64,000 bases of DNA from Thiodiazotropha sp040506195 (GCA_040506195.1 JBEVXH010000003.1:372001-436000), one strand, 5' to 3'. Positions 33,874 through 43,441 are shown, counted from the first letter of the stretch. The notes: generated from the letters alone by a model not told the origin. A program made the numbers and translations.

Positions 33874-34644
33874 TCAAACCTCGTTACCGAGTGTGTGGTC
33901 GACCGCGAGCGGATTCCATGCCTGACACACCGGCATCACCTCCAAGGCATTTACGTTAACGTGAGGCGGAAGCGAAGTCACCCAATAGACGATCTCGGCG
34001 ATATCCTCGGCACAAAGAGGATGGGTATCGGTATAGACATCCCCGGCCTTCTGCGCATCACCCTTCATACGCACCAGGGAGAATTCAGTTTCCGCCAAAC
34101 CGGGTTCGATATTGCTGACACGCACGGGGGTACCCAGCAGATCGGCACGCAAACCCCGTGAGAACTGCTGAACGAAAGCCTTGCTGGCACCGTAGGCATT
34201 GCCGCCAGGATAGGGCCAGCTGCCCGCCACCGAACCGATATTCACGATATGACCACGTCTCCTCGCCACCATTCCCGGCAGAATCTGACGGGTCATACCC
34301 AACAAGCCTTTGATATTGGTGTCGACCATGGTCTCCCAATCATCAAGGTTGGATTCATGGGCCGGTTCCAGACCCAGAGCGAGTCCGGCATTATTCACCA
34401 AAACATCGATTTCCCTGAAATCATCCGGGAGTTGATCGACGAATGCCTCTACACCTTTTCGATCAGTTACATCCAATTGATGCACATGTACACGACATGA
34501 CGATGGGAGTGACGACGCCAATGCCTCCAGCCGCTGCAGGCGCCTGGCACATAACACCAGGTCACAGTCGGCGGCGGCGAATCGACGCGCACAAGCCTCA
34601 CCAAATCCGGAGGAGGCGCCGGTTATCAAGATACATTTCTTCAT
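33874..34644 (-). CDS. Short-chain dehydrogenase/reductase, YdfG-like
   Basis: This NADP(H)-type SDR of 256 residues resembles YdfG, which oxidises or reduces small 3-hydroxy acids. The cofactor motif TGASSGFG is near the N-terminus, followed by CARRLQRL, NNAGLALG, IGSVAGSWPYPGGNAYGASKAF with the catalytic Tyr and Lys (about 152 and 156), and NIEPGLAETEFS. Two ATG codons are adjacent; the second is used here. It is flanked by repeats and stands alone. Confidence 0.85.
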   Translation of the reverse strand: MKKCILITGASSGFGEACARRFAAADCDLVLCARRLQRLEALASSLPSSCRVHVHQLDVTDRKGVEAFVDQLPDDFREIDVLVNNAGLALGLEPAHESNLDDWETMVDTNIKGLLGMTRQILPGMVARRRGHIVNIGSVAGSWPYPGGNAYGASKAFVQQFSRGLRADLLGTPVRVSNIEPGLAETEFSLVRMKGDAQKAGDVYTDTHPLCAEDIAEIVYWVTSLPPHVNVNALEVMPVCQAWNPLAVDHTLGNEV

Positions 34645-34896
34645 CATATTTTTAATGAAAATTATCTAAAAAAACTGGCTGTGTCAGGGCCTAAACTTAG
34701 TCCTGATACCATCCTTAAACACAACCATGCGCAATTGAAACAACCTTCCAACAATAATCCACCAAACTGTTGGAGTACATCTTATTCTACTGTTTTGCCT
34801 GATCGGCTGCGATATATCCACGTCGACACGTCCAGCAGCCTGTTCTGACTGGAGTACGGATGAGATGGTGATCCATCCACCGCATGAATTGATACG

Positions 34897-36408
34897 TTAT
34901 GAGGAGCTGGAATATCGGCAGGGAAATCCTGCGATAATCGTGAACAGCATCAGAGCAAGCAGGGAAAGATTACCGTATTTTGCATAGGGTGTTACACCCT
35001 CCAGGGGCAGAATCTCCCCCTTTAAAACATCGACCTCCAACAGCGGTGACGCCGCCAGGATGTCACCGCCTGGTCCGATAATGGCTGAGATTCCTGTATT
35101 GGTGGAACGCAGCAGATAGCGTCCGCTCTCCAACGCCCGCATCCTCGCGATCTGCAGATGCTGATAGGGCGCCAGCGACTTGCCGAACCAGGCATCATTG
35201 CTGGCATTGATCAGATATGCCGCTTCCGGCAGTGCCTCGATCATCTCGCTGCCGAAGGCGTCTTCATAACAGATCGAAAGCCCCGCGAGATAATCACCGA
35301 CACGCATTATCGGCTTGGCTTCCCCCCTCGTACTGAAATCCGACATCGGAATGGTGAACAGATCGACCAGCGGCCAGAGTATGCCCTTCAATGGCAGATA
35401 CTCGGTGAAGGGCACCAGATGGCGTTTATAGTAGTGATCACGCTCCTCGTTGCCCAGGGCCACCATGGCATTGAAATAGTGCTTCCGCTCCTGATCCATC
35501 TGCACGACGCCGAATACCAGGTGCGTCTGGTGTTTTTTAACCGTGTTTTCAAGGGGCCGGATAAAGGCGTCATCCACCTGGAACTGAAACGCCGAGACCG
35601 CCGTCTCGGGCCAGACGACAAGATCACGATCAAAGTTTTCCTTGGTCTTGTTGGCGTACAACACCAAGCTGGGCAGCAACTGTTCAGGCAGCCATTTTTC
35701 CGCTTGCGGTATATTCCCCTGAACCAGGGCAACCCTGATTGGCGCTCCTGTCGGCTGGACCCAGTCGATCCTTGTCCCCATCCAGCCCGCCACCCAGATC
35801 AACACCGCCGCGCTCAGATAACCGAGCCGATAGCGTGTGGGGGTTGCCAGGGAGAGCAACAGGCCCGTTGTAACAAGCACCATCCAGCCGATCCCCAACA
35901 CACCCAGCAGCGGTCCATATCCCGCCAGCGGGGAATCGATTTGCGAATAGCCTATCTGCAACCAGGGAAAGCCGGTCAGAAACCAACCCCGCAGCCACTC
36001 CAGCAGCACCCACAGAGCTGGATAGAGCAGTATCAGCGATCGACTCCGGGTAGTCCGGAAGCGCCCCGCCAGCCAGCCCAGGCAGGCATAATAGAGCGCC
36101 ATCAGGACAATGAATACAAAAGTCACAACAAGGGGGAAAAGCCAGCCGAGATCCCCGAACTGGGCGATACTGACGTGCAGCCATGATACACCACTGCCCA
36201 TCAGACCCAGTCCATACATGAAGCCTGTCTTGACACAGAGATGCGGTCGCTCCAGCCATAACGCGAAAAGCACGGCGGGTCCGGCCAGCGCCATAATCCA
36301 GATATTGAACGGCGCATATGCCAGCGTCGTAATGCCGCCTGCCGCCAGGGCCAGAAAATATGGATAACGCAGGAAAACCGGTAGAGTTTGCTGTAAGCTT
36401 ATCGGCAA
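34897..36408 (-). CDS. lnt: Apolipoprotein N-acyltransferase Lnt
   Basis: Lnt adds the third acyl chain to lipoproteins at the inner membrane. The 503 residues include about seven membrane helices and a periplasmic carbon-nitrogen hydrolase domain with the catalytic triad E268 (WPETAVSAF), K328 (YYKRHLVPFTEYLP) and C380 (GLSICYEDAF). The chosen start is TTG at 36408, and no better ATG exists before the first helix. It follows ybeY after 63 bases. In many gammaproteobacteria corC (ybeX) sits between these two genes and is missing here. Confidence 0.95.
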   Translation of the reverse strand: MPISLQQTLPVFLRYPYFLALAAGGITTLAYAPFNIWIMALAGPAVLFALWLERPHLCVKTGFMYGLGLMGSGVSWLHVSIAQFGDLGWLFPLVVTFVFIVLMALYYACLGWLAGRFRTTRSRSLILLYPALWVLLEWLRGWFLTGFPWLQIGYSQIDSPLAGYGPLLGVLGIGWMVLVTTGLLLSLATPTRYRLGYLSAAVLIWVAGWMGTRIDWVQPTGAPIRVALVQGNIPQAEKWLPEQLLPSLVLYANKTKENFDRDLVVWPETAVSAFQFQVDDAFIRPLENTVKKHQTHLVFGVVQMDQERKHYFNAMVALGNEERDHYYKRHLVPFTEYLPLKGILWPLVDLFTIPMSDFSTRGEAKPIMRVGDYLAGLSICYEDAFGSEMIEALPEAAYLINASNDAWFGKSLAPYQHLQIARMRALESGRYLLRSTNTGISAIIGPGGDILAASPLLEVDVLKGEILPLEGVTPYAKYGNLSLLALMLFTIIAGFPCRYSSSS

Positions 36409-36471
36409 GACCAGATCCGTATGTTATGTCGGTTTGGAAACAGGCGTGGCATAGTCAAGATTCACGTTTCA

Positions 36472-36936
36472 TCACACCTCATCTTTATAGGGATCAGTGA
36501 AGTGCAGGCTGTGCAGGATGTCACGCTCCAGTTGCTCCATCCGCTCAGCTTCAGCAGCTTTCTGGTGGTCATACCCCAGCAGATGCAGTACCCCGTGAAC
36601 CACCATGTGGGCCCAGTGAGCGTGTGGATCCTTTCCCTGTTCAACCGCTTCCCGCGCCACGACCTGAACACAGATCACCAGATCTCCCAGCAGCGGCAAG
36701 TGTACTTCGGCGGGGGCCTCAAACGGAAAAGAGAGTACATTGGTGGATTTATCCTGACCCCTGAAATCACGGTTGAGTCGGCGGCTCTCCTCTTCATCAA
36801 CCAGGCGAATCACCATTTCCACGGGATCGTGATCCAGTGGCAACGCCGCCTCCACCCAGCGCCTGAACTCATCCTCCGCGGGCAGGTCACCGGATGCCGC
36901 CGCGACCTGTTGTATCTCCACCATCAGTTTGCCCAT
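36472..36936 (-). CDS. ybeY: Endoribonuclease YbeY
   Basis: YbeY is a zinc-dependent RNase for 16S rRNA 3'-end maturation and ribosome quality control. The product of about 154 residues has the metal motif HMVVHGVLHLLGYDH (three histidines) and STNVLSFPFE. ATG 36936 is chosen because AAGGG precedes it and it begins four bases after the phoH stop; an ATG four codons further in is also possible. It lies between phoH and lnt in the standard order. Confidence 0.93.
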   Translation of the reverse strand: MGKLMVEIQQVAAASGDLPAEDEFRRWVEAALPLDHDPVEMVIRLVDEEESRRLNRDFRGQDKSTNVLSFPFEAPAEVHLPLLGDLVICVQVVAREAVEQGKDPHAHWAHMVVHGVLHLLGYDHQKAAEAERMEQLERDILHSLHFTDPYKDEV

Positions 36937-36940
36937 CGGA

Positions 36941-37915
36941 TCAGCCCTTGCGGTCAAACTCATCGTAAGCGCGTACAACCCGCTGTACCACCGGATGCCT
37001 CACCACGTCCCTGGCATTGAAGAAGGTAAAACTGATCCCCTCCACATGGGCCAGCACTTCCGTGACCTGGCGCAGCCCGGACTGTTGACCACGGGGCAGA
37101 TCGATCTGTGTCACATCACCCGTGATCACCGTGGTTGAACCAAAACCGATACGGGTAAGAAACATCTTCATCTGTTCCGGCGTGGTGTTCTGCGCCTCGT
37201 CCAGAATAACGAACGACTCATTCAAGGTACGGCCTCGCATGTAGGCCAGGGGGGCGATCTCTATGACATTGCGTTCCACCAGCTTCGCCACTTTTTCGAA
37301 ACCGAGCATCTCGTAGAGGGCGTCGTAGAGTGGTCTCAGATAGGGGTCTATCTTCTGCGCCAGATCACCGGGCAGGAAGCCGAGTCGTTCTCCCGCCTCC
37401 ACGGCGGGCCTGACCAACAGGATACGTCGAACCTGATCACGTTCCAGCGCGTCCACCGCACTGGCGACGGCGAGGTAGGTCTTGCCGGTACCCGCCGGTC
37501 CGACGCCGAAATTGATATCATGGGTCAATACCTTGTGCAGGTACTCTTTCTGATTCGCCCCGCGCGGCCGAACCAATCCGCGCCTTGTCTTGATCACAGT
37601 CTCAGGCAGATCGTTGGTGGACTTCTGCTCCAGCAGCTCATCCACACCGGCCTCCTGCAGATAGAGGTGGACCCGTTGCGAATCGAGTATTTCGCTCGTC
37701 GTGGCGCGGTAGAGATCCAATATCACCCGTTCGCCCGCCTGAATCGAAGGGCGCTCCCCGATCAGGCGGAAGCGATTTCCGCGATTGTTGATCTCGATGC
37801 CAAGTCGGCCCTCTATATGGCGCAGATGTTCATCAAGCTGACCGCACAGATTGGCCAACCTTTCGTTGTCGGCGGGTTCAAGGAGCAGATCCAGGGATTC
37901 GGGATGTTCAGCCAA
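36941..37915 (-). CDS. ybeZ: PhoH-like ATPase (YbeZ)
   Basis: The 324-residue protein is a PhoH-family P-loop ATPase that accompanies YbeY in rRNA maturation. An N-terminal KH-like part covers about 1-100. Walker A GPAGTGKT is at 139-146, and Walker B is in LNESFVILDEAQNTTPEQMKMFLTRIG. Then comes TTVITGDVTQIDLPR. It starts nine bases after miaB ends and is followed at once by ybeY. Confidence 0.94.
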   Translation of the reverse strand: MAEHPESLDLLLEPADNERLANLCGQLDEHLRHIEGRLGIEINNRGNRFRLIGERPSIQAGERVILDLYRATTSEILDSQRVHLYLQEAGVDELLEQKSTNDLPETVIKTRRGLVRPRGANQKEYLHKVLTHDINFGVGPAGTGKTYLAVASAVDALERDQVRRILLVRPAVEAGERLGFLPGDLAQKIDPYLRPLYDALYEMLGFEKVAKLVERNVIEIAPLAYMRGRTLNESFVILDEAQNTTPEQMKMFLTRIGFGSTTVITGDVTQIDLPRGQQSGLRQVTEVLAHVEGISFTFFNARDVVRHPVVQRVVRAYDEFDRKG

Positions 37916-37924
37916 GCGTGAGTC

Positions 37925-39277
37925 CTAGGCGTTTGCCGCTCTATCGTTCGCGGGCTGCAACCACTCGCCCCTTAAGGAATTCGGTAGCGCTTCGGTAATC
38001 CGCACCTCGACAAATTGACCGATCAATTCAATGGGGCCATCGAAATTCACCACCCGGTTGTTCTCGGTGCGTCCCGCCAGCTGAGCCGGGCTCTTCTTCG
38101 CAGGCCGTTCCACCAGTATGCGCTGTACAGTACCGACCATCCGGCGACTGATACGTAGAGCCTGGCTATTGACCAACTGCTGCAAACGCTCCAGCCGCCG
38201 CTGTTTGAGCGCCAACGGTACATCGTCCTGCAGGTCGGCTGCCGGGGTACCGGGGCGGCGACTGAAGATGAAGCTGTAGGAGTGGTCAAAGCCAACCTCT
38301 TCGATCAGCTGCAGGGTTGCCTCGAAGTCCTCCTCGGTCTCGCCGGGGAAGCCGACGATAAAATCGGATGAGATGGTGATATCGGGCCGAACCTCCCGCA
38401 AACGGCGGATCTTGGCCTTGTATTCAACGGCCATGTGGCCCCGTTTCATCATTGCCAGTACACGATCGGAACCTGACTGCACCGGCAGGTGGAGAAAGCT
38501 GACCAGCTCCGGCACCTGGCCGTAGACTTCGATCAACGAGTCTGAAAACTCCACCGGGTGAGAGGTGGTGAAGCGAATCCGTTCAATCCCTTTAACCGCC
38601 GCCACGTATTCGATCAACAAAGCCAGGTCGGCCTCCTCGCCGTCCGTCATTTCGCCCCGGTAGGCATTGACGTTCTGCCCCAGCAGATTGATCTCGCGTA
38701 CTCCCTGGGCCGCCAGTCCCACCACCTCGGCGATGACGTCATCAAAGGGTCGGCTGATCTCCTCGCCGCGGGTAAAGGGAACCACGCAATAGGTGCAATA
38801 CTTCGAACATCCCTCCATCACCGACACGTAGGCCGTAGGCCCATCGGCGCGAGGCTCGGGGAGCCGGTCGAATTTCTCAATCTCGGGAAAGGTGACATCC
38901 ACCACCGGCGTGTGCTCACGCCTGGCATGTCGAATCATCTCGGGTAACCGGTGCAAGGTTTGAGGACCGAACACAATATCGACATAAGGCGCCCGCTGGC
39001 GTATCGCCTCACCCTCCTGGCTCGCCACACAACCACCGACACCAATGATCAAACCGGGATTCTTCTCCTTCAAGGGACGCCACCGCCCCAGCTGGGAGAA
39101 TACCTTCTCCTGCGCCTTCTCGCGGATGGAGCAGGTGTTCAATAACAAAACATCGGCTGCTTGGGCATCCTCGGTCAATACCAGGCCCTCACCCACGCGC
39201 AGGCCGTCCGCCATGCGTGACGAGTCATATTCGTTCATCTGACAACCGAAGGTTTTGATGTAGAGTTTACCGGCCAT
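37925..39277 (-). CDS. miaB: tRNA-2-methylthio-N6-dimethylallyladenosine synthase MiaB
   Basis: MiaB adds a methylthio group to i6A37 in tRNA. The 450 residues contain the N-terminal domain with three cysteines (C12, C49, C83) for one 4Fe-4S cluster, the radical-SAM CxxxCxxC (C157, C161, C164) in EGCSKYCTYC, and a C-terminal TRAM domain (about 385-445). It is the first gene of the minus-strand miaB-ybeZ-ybeY-lnt operon. Confidence 0.96.
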   Translation of the reverse strand: MAGKLYIKTFGCQMNEYDSSRMADGLRVGEGLVLTEDAQAADVLLLNTCSIREKAQEKVFSQLGRWRPLKEKNPGLIIGVGGCVASQEGEAIRQRAPYVDIVFGPQTLHRLPEMIRHARREHTPVVDVTFPEIEKFDRLPEPRADGPTAYVSVMEGCSKYCTYCVVPFTRGEEISRPFDDVIAEVVGLAAQGVREINLLGQNVNAYRGEMTDGEEADLALLIEYVAAVKGIERIRFTTSHPVEFSDSLIEVYGQVPELVSFLHLPVQSGSDRVLAMMKRGHMAVEYKAKIRRLREVRPDITISSDFIVGFPGETEEDFEATLQLIEEVGFDHSYSFIFSRRPGTPAADLQDDVPLALKQRRLERLQQLVNSQALRISRRMVGTVQRILVERPAKKSPAQLAGRTENNRVVNFDGPIELIGQFVEVRITEALPNSLRGEWLQPANDRAANA

Positions 39278-39403
39278 ATCGAATCCAGTGTCAATCGGGG
39301 TCGCTATATTATAGCTTTAACGGGAATCTTTCATCCGGGTTAGCCTTCCGCGTCCAAACAGTACCTGTGGTTACATTCGGAATAAGCCGTGGGCAGGAGT
39401 ACC

Positions 39404-40027
39404 TTATACGCGCTGAAGCAGATCGCGTATTCTGTCACTGTTGCGCGCCGCCTGATAGATGAGACGCTGCCGTTGTGCGGTCACAACGGCTGCCAGTTCG
39501 GCAACGGCAGTATCGAAGTCATCATTGATAACGAGATAGTCGAATTCCGCATAGTGCGACATCTCTTCCACAGCCTGATTCATACGCTGTTGAATGATCT
39601 CTTCACTGTCCTGCCCCCTGGCATCCAGACGCTCCCGCAAGGCTTGGCGATCAGGGGGCAGAATAAAGATGGAAACCGCTTCCGGGAAATGTTTGCGCAC
39701 CTGTCTCGCACCCTGCCAGTCGATCTCCAACACGGTATCGTGACCGGCCCTCAGCTCGGTGTTTACAGCCTCTTCGGATGTACCGTAATAGTTGCCGAAA
39801 ACCTCGGCATGCTCCAAAAAGCCACCCTCACCCGCCATCATAAGAAACGCTTCCTGGGAGAGAAAGTGATAATCGACTCCATCCCGCTCGCCGGGGCGCA
39901 TTTCCCGCGTGGTATGTGAGACGGAGACATGCAATCCGTTATCCAGATTGCGCAACGCCTTCAGCAGGCTGGTCTTACCCGCACCGGAGGGTGCGGAGAG
40001 GATATAGAGGGTACCATGAGCCGTCAT
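39404..40027 (-). CDS. gmk: Guanylate kinase Gmk
   Basis: Gmk phosphorylates GMP to GDP. From the ATG at 40027 the product is 207 residues, the same length as E. coli Gmk. It has the P-loop APSGAGKT (12-19), the GMP-binding SVSHTTREMRPGERDGVDYHFL and IDWQGARQVR. The frame opens nine codons earlier at another ATG (40054). Neither start has a strong ribosome site. It lies downstream of yicC, as in many gammaproteobacteria. Confidence 0.95.
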   Translation of the reverse strand: MTAHGTLYILSAPSGAGKTSLLKALRNLDNGLHVSVSHTTREMRPGERDGVDYHFLSQEAFLMMAGEGGFLEHAEVFGNYYGTSEEAVNTELRAGHDTVLEIDWQGARQVRKHFPEAVSIFILPPDRQALRERLDARGQDSEEIIQQRMNQAVEEMSHYAEFDYLVINDDFDTAVAELAAVVTAQRQRLIYQAARNSDRIRDLLQRV

Positions 40028-40091
40028 CGATGTTGTTCCCGTAACGTCTTTCATCCGATCACTTAGTTTGATGTGTCAATATGTATGAGGC

Positions 40092-40958
40092 TTATTCTAT
40101 ATTCTGTATCTGCTCGCGTATCTGTTCGATCAACACCTTCATCTCCACCGCGGCGCGGGTCACATCGACGCTGGTCGACTTGGATGTCAGCGTATTGGCC
40201 TCACGGTTGAGTTCCTGCATCAGAAAGTCGAGTCTTCGCCCGATGGGTTCATCAGCCGCCAACACCCGCTCCACTTCATCGAGGTGGGTTTCAAGGCGAT
40301 CCATCTCTTCATCCACGTCGAGACGTTGCGCCAGGATCACCATCTCCTGCTCCAAGCGGGTCTCATCCATCTCATCCAATACCTCTGAAAGGCGTTCACT
40401 GATCCGGTTTCGAAAACCATCCAGCACCTCCGGCATCAGGTCGCGCACTTGCTCAACCTGCAGCTTCAGGCTACGGCAGCGCTGCAGGATAATCTCACCA
40501 AGGCGATCTCCTTCCCGCAGGCGATTATCGATCAGGCTGTCGATGGCGGTCTCCAACAACGCCATTGCCTGCTGTTTAACCGGGGTCAAATCCTGTTCGT
40601 TCTCTTCAAGCACACCAGGCCAGCGCAGCAGGTCTCCACTGCGAAGACTCTCATTCAGACCGGTTAAATCGGCTATTTGCCGTTCCGCATTCACCAGTTG
40701 ATGGACCATGCGTTGGTTGACACTCAATCCCGCTTCCGCCACCCCACCCGGTTTGAATTTCAGGCTGATATCAAGCTTGCCCCGCCCGAGCCTGGCATTG
40801 ATGTGCTCCCGTATCATCGGCTCAAGCACCCTCAACTCCTCGGGCAAGCGTAAAAACATCTCGAGATAGCGATGATTCACTGAGCGGATTTCCCAGCTCA
40901 GGATACCCAGGTCACCCCGGTACTCCTCCCGTGCGAAGGCTGTCATACTGCTGATCAT
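40092..40958 (-). CDS. yicC: YicC-family endoribonuclease-like protein
   Basis: The 288-residue product matches YicC/YloC: SMTAFAREEY at the start, EIRSVNHRYLEMFLRLPEELR, and the conserved C-terminal EPIGRRLDFLMQELNREANTLTSKS. Family members have been reported to act on RNA. It starts the short yicC-gmk cluster on the minus strand and is transcribed away from the kinase gene. Confidence 0.93.
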   Translation of the reverse strand: MISSMTAFAREEYRGDLGILSWEIRSVNHRYLEMFLRLPEELRVLEPMIREHINARLGRGKLDISLKFKPGGVAEAGLSVNQRMVHQLVNAERQIADLTGLNESLRSGDLLRWPGVLEENEQDLTPVKQQAMALLETAIDSLIDNRLREGDRLGEIILQRCRSLKLQVEQVRDLMPEVLDGFRNRISERLSEVLDEMDETRLEQEMVILAQRLDVDEEMDRLETHLDEVERVLAADEPIGRRLDFLMQELNREANTLTSKSTSVDVTRAAVEMKVLIEQIREQIQNIE

Positions 40959-41309
40959 ATAGTCCTGCCTGAGATCTCCTGATTAGTCCGGGGAGGCTAT
41001 GCAATCACCATCCCGATGGCTCACGATATTTCATGGCCTATGGCATGATACCTGACAATGGGGCAGCTGACATTGACACGATTACAGAATCCGCGATCCA
41101 AGCCGCTATGCTTGGGTATGGGTGGCCGAGTCAGCGTGGCAATACATCCTCAGTGTCGTCATATCATCCGTTTTTTTGAAGAAAATCACTTTTTTACCGG
41201 TCTCTGGATCAAAATTCTCAATCTACCGAAGTATTTCTGAAATATGTCCTTATAATCAGTGTGATGCTCATCCTATCTTTGACAGCGAAACATTTTCAAC
41301 GGGGACTGC
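40959..41309. other. Divergent intergenic region between yicC and the kinase gene
   Basis: This stretch of about 350 bases has no convincing gene. It holds a perfect TATAAT at 41251-41256, about 54 bases before the kinase ATG, preceded by TGTCCT and only a weak -35. This is a plausible promoter for the kinase-phosphatase pair. No clear promoter for yicC could be fixed. Confidence 0.4.
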
Positions 41310-42236
41310 ATGGATAAGCTCCGAGACAGTCTGACGGAAGGCACTGAAATCGACTGCTACGTGATCATGAAGGTGGTCGCGAGCGGTGGCTTCAGCCTGA
41401 TCTATCTGGCCGAAGATGAAGATACTCAGGATGAGGTCATCATCAAGGAATTCTTGCCCAAAAAGCTGGCGAAGAGAGGGGGCAACGGCAAGGTGATCCC
41501 TCTGGACGACAAACAGGCCGATAATTTCAATCGCAGCCTGCGACTCTTCTATCAGGAAGCCAAGGTCCTGGCCTCGCTGCGTCATCCCAATATAGTGCAG
41601 GTAAGAGGTTTCTTTCTTGCCAACAACACCGGCTATCTGGTGATGGATCATGAGCGCGGCAAGAACCTTGCCAGCTACATCAAAAAGCGTAGCGGCAGTC
41701 TCAGCACGCGCTTCCTGATGACCGTATTCCCACCGATACTCGATGCCCTCAGCCTGATCCACTCGCGCAACCTGCTGCATCTGGACATCAAGCCGAGCAA
41801 CATCCACCTTCGTACCGGCGGCAACCCGCTGCTACTCGATTTTGGCGCAGTGCATGAAGTGCAGAATGAGGGGAGTCGGACAGGACGCGTGGTCACCACA
41901 GGTTTCTCTCCAGTCGAGCAATATTACCAGTCGGGCAATGTCGGACCCTGGAGCGACGTGTATGCCATCGGCGCCAGTATGCGCGCCTGCCTCGACGGCA
42001 AAGCACCGCCATCCGCCATCGAACGACATGCCAAGGAGAAATTGAAACCCGCAGCCAGGATCTACCGTCGCCGTTATCCGGCAAGCATGTTGGAGGCGAT
42101 CGACTGGGCAATGGAGGTCGAGTATGAGAAGCGGCCCCAGAATGCCGGCGAACTGCTGCAGGCACTGCAGGTCGATAAAATCGATAGTGAAAGCGCCGTT
42201 TCGAACCTGATCAGTGAGAAGAGGGCGATTTCGTGA
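41310..42236 (+). CDS. Serine/threonine protein kinase (Hanks type, non-RD)
   Basis: The 308-residue soluble kinase has a glycine-rich loop VVASGGFSLIYLAEDE (22-37), the ATP lysine K46 in VIIKEFLP, helix-C E83, the catalytic loop LLHLDIKPSN (D159, N164) and DFG at 177-179. The usual HRD is HLD, so the activation loop arginine contact is absent. No membrane helix or sensor domain is seen; the C-terminus ends with a short helical tail. It overlaps the PP2C phosphatase gene by four bases, a kinase-phosphatase pair like PpkA/PppA, but no type VI secretion genes are nearby. Its targets are unknown. Confidence 0.9.
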   Translation: MDKLRDSLTEGTEIDCYVIMKVVASGGFSLIYLAEDEDTQDEVIIKEFLPKKLAKRGGNGKVIPLDDKQADNFNRSLRLFYQEAKVLASLRHPNIVQVRGFFLANNTGYLVMDHERGKNLASYIKKRSGSLSTRFLMTVFPPILDALSLIHSRNLLHLDIKPSNIHLRTGGNPLLLDFGAVHEVQNEGSRTGRVVTTGFSPVEQYYQSGNVGPWSDVYAIGASMRACLDGKAPPSAIERHAKEKLKPAARIYRRRYPASMLEAIDWAMEVEYEKRPQNAGELLQALQVDKIDSESAVSNLISEKRAIS

Positions 42237-43120
42237 AATACGAAACGGCGCAATATACCCTGCTGGGAGACCGTGCCATGAATCAGGACCGTTACCTGAT
42301 CATGGAGGCGCCTGATGCCATCCTGCTGGCACTGGCGGATGGCATGGGTGGCCATCCTAAGGGAGAGATGGCTGCACAGATATTAATGGATAATGCACGC
42401 AAGGCATTCCTCACCAGCCGCAAACCTATTGCCAATCCACGCTTTTTCCTCTCCGGACTGATGGAGATGAGTCATCGGGAAATCCTTGAGTTCGGCAGCA
42501 AGCAGGAGCCGCCGATAGAACCCCGCACCACAGGGGTGCTGTGCCTGGTTCAGGAGGATAACGCCTATTGGGCGCATATTGGAGACAGCCGTCTCTATAT
42601 TATGCGCAATGGGGTGATCCATCTCCGTACCGACGACCACTCTTATGTGGAACATCTGCGTCAACAGGGGCTTATCTCTTCGGCACAGGTACACACGCAT
42701 AAATTCCGTAACTATGTAACCCGTTGCCTGGGCGGCACCAACAACCGACCGGTCGCGGAACTCAGCGGACCGCATGAACTCAAGGAAGGTGATGTGGTGT
42801 TGCTCTGCAGTGATGGCTTTTGGGGACCGCTGGCAGAGCGCCCGATGGTCGATACCCTGTACAAAAATCAGGCGTCGTTGGTGAAAAAAGTTGCTCAACT
42901 GGCCAACAACGCCGCAGCCACAAGCCACCCTGAGAGCGACAACGTCACAGTGGTCGCTTTGAAATGGCGGGAGAAGGAAGCCAATCTGGCACCCGCCGAT
43001 TTCAGCATGTCCGTTTCACGCAAGAAAAGGGATCTGCTCAGTACCCCTACAGAGCAGGTCGATGTGACGAAAGCCATCAAAGACCTGCGTAAATTTGTCG
43101 ACGATATCGATATTGAATAG
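42233..43120 (+). CDS. PP2C-family protein phosphatase
   Basis: The 295-residue metal-dependent Ser/Thr phosphatase shows the PP2C motifs ADGMGGHPKGEMAA, YWAHIGDSRLYIMRNG, VVLLCSDGFWG and SDNVTVVAL, with the metal-binding aspartates in place. A C-terminal tail of about 50 residues (from about 245) extends past the catalytic core. It is coupled by ATGA overlap to the kinase and probably removes phosphate from the same proteins. Confidence 0.92.
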   Translation: MKYETAQYTLLGDRAMNQDRYLIMEAPDAILLALADGMGGHPKGEMAAQILMDNARKAFLTSRKPIANPRFFLSGLMEMSHREILEFGSKQEPPIEPRTTGVLCLVQEDNAYWAHIGDSRLYIMRNGVIHLRTDDHSYVEHLRQQGLISSAQVHTHKFRNYVTRCLGGTNNRPVAELSGPHELKEGDVVLLCSDGFWGPLAERPMVDTLYKNQASLVKKVAQLANNAAATSHPESDNVTVVALKWREKEANLAPADFSMSVSRKKRDLLSTPTEQVDVTKAIKDLRKFVDDIDIE

Positions 43121-43127
43121 TCCCAGC

Positions 43128-43160
43128 AGGGCCGATTGGATGAGTGTTAACAGACCCTAG
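43128..43160. repeat. Dispersed palindromic element, copy 2 (supplies stop codon of GlsB-like gene)
   Basis: Read on the minus strand it runs CTAGGGTCTGTTAACACTCA to CGGCCCT, matching the 12104-12138 copy over most of its length. The TAG stop of the GlsB-like gene (43159-43157) lies in its CTAGGG end. It is between convergent genes. Confidence 0.7.
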
Positions 43161-43441
43161 TCGGGAGCACCGCCAGTGTCATTCCCCTTATCGGGCTGTT
43201 TGATCAGCCGGTAAGCGAAGAGTATAAGAAACGCGCCCGTGGTGGCAGTAAGAATACTGGGGATACTCAGTCCGGCGGTACTGCCCAGTCCGATCAATGA
43301 ACCGATATAACCGCCCACCATAGCGCCAGCTATCCCCAACAATGTGGTTATTATCAAACCGCCGCCATCCTTACCAGGCATCAACCACTTTGCCAACGCA
43401 CCTGCGATCAGTCCAAGCACTATCCAGGAAATTATACCCAT
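43157..43441 (-). CDS. GlsB/YeaQ/YmgE-family membrane protein
   Basis: The 94-residue protein has three hydrophobic helices. The starting motif IISWIVLGLIAGALAKWLMPGKDGGG and GIAGAMVGGYIG are typical of the transglycosylase-associated (GlsB/YeaQ) stress-response family. The C-terminus (KQPDKGNDTGGAPD) is charged, and its last codon joins a dispersed repeat that provides the stop. The function is not established. Confidence 0.88.
   Translation of the reverse strand: MGIISWIVLGLIAGALAKWLMPGKDGGGLIITTLLGIAGAMVGGYIGSLIGLGSTAGLSIPSILTATTGAFLILFAYRLIKQPDKGNDTGGAPD

Noticed and set aside
34739..34987. Lipoprotein-like frame (HLILLFCLIGCDIS) on the plus strand
   Set aside because: It has no ATG, GTG or TTG start before the lipobox and overlaps the 3' end of lnt; it may be a remnant or chance.
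35158..36186. 342-codon frame antisense to lnt
   Set aside because: It lies wholly inside lnt on the other strand; composition rich in His, Gln, Pro and Arg is typical of an antisense shadow.
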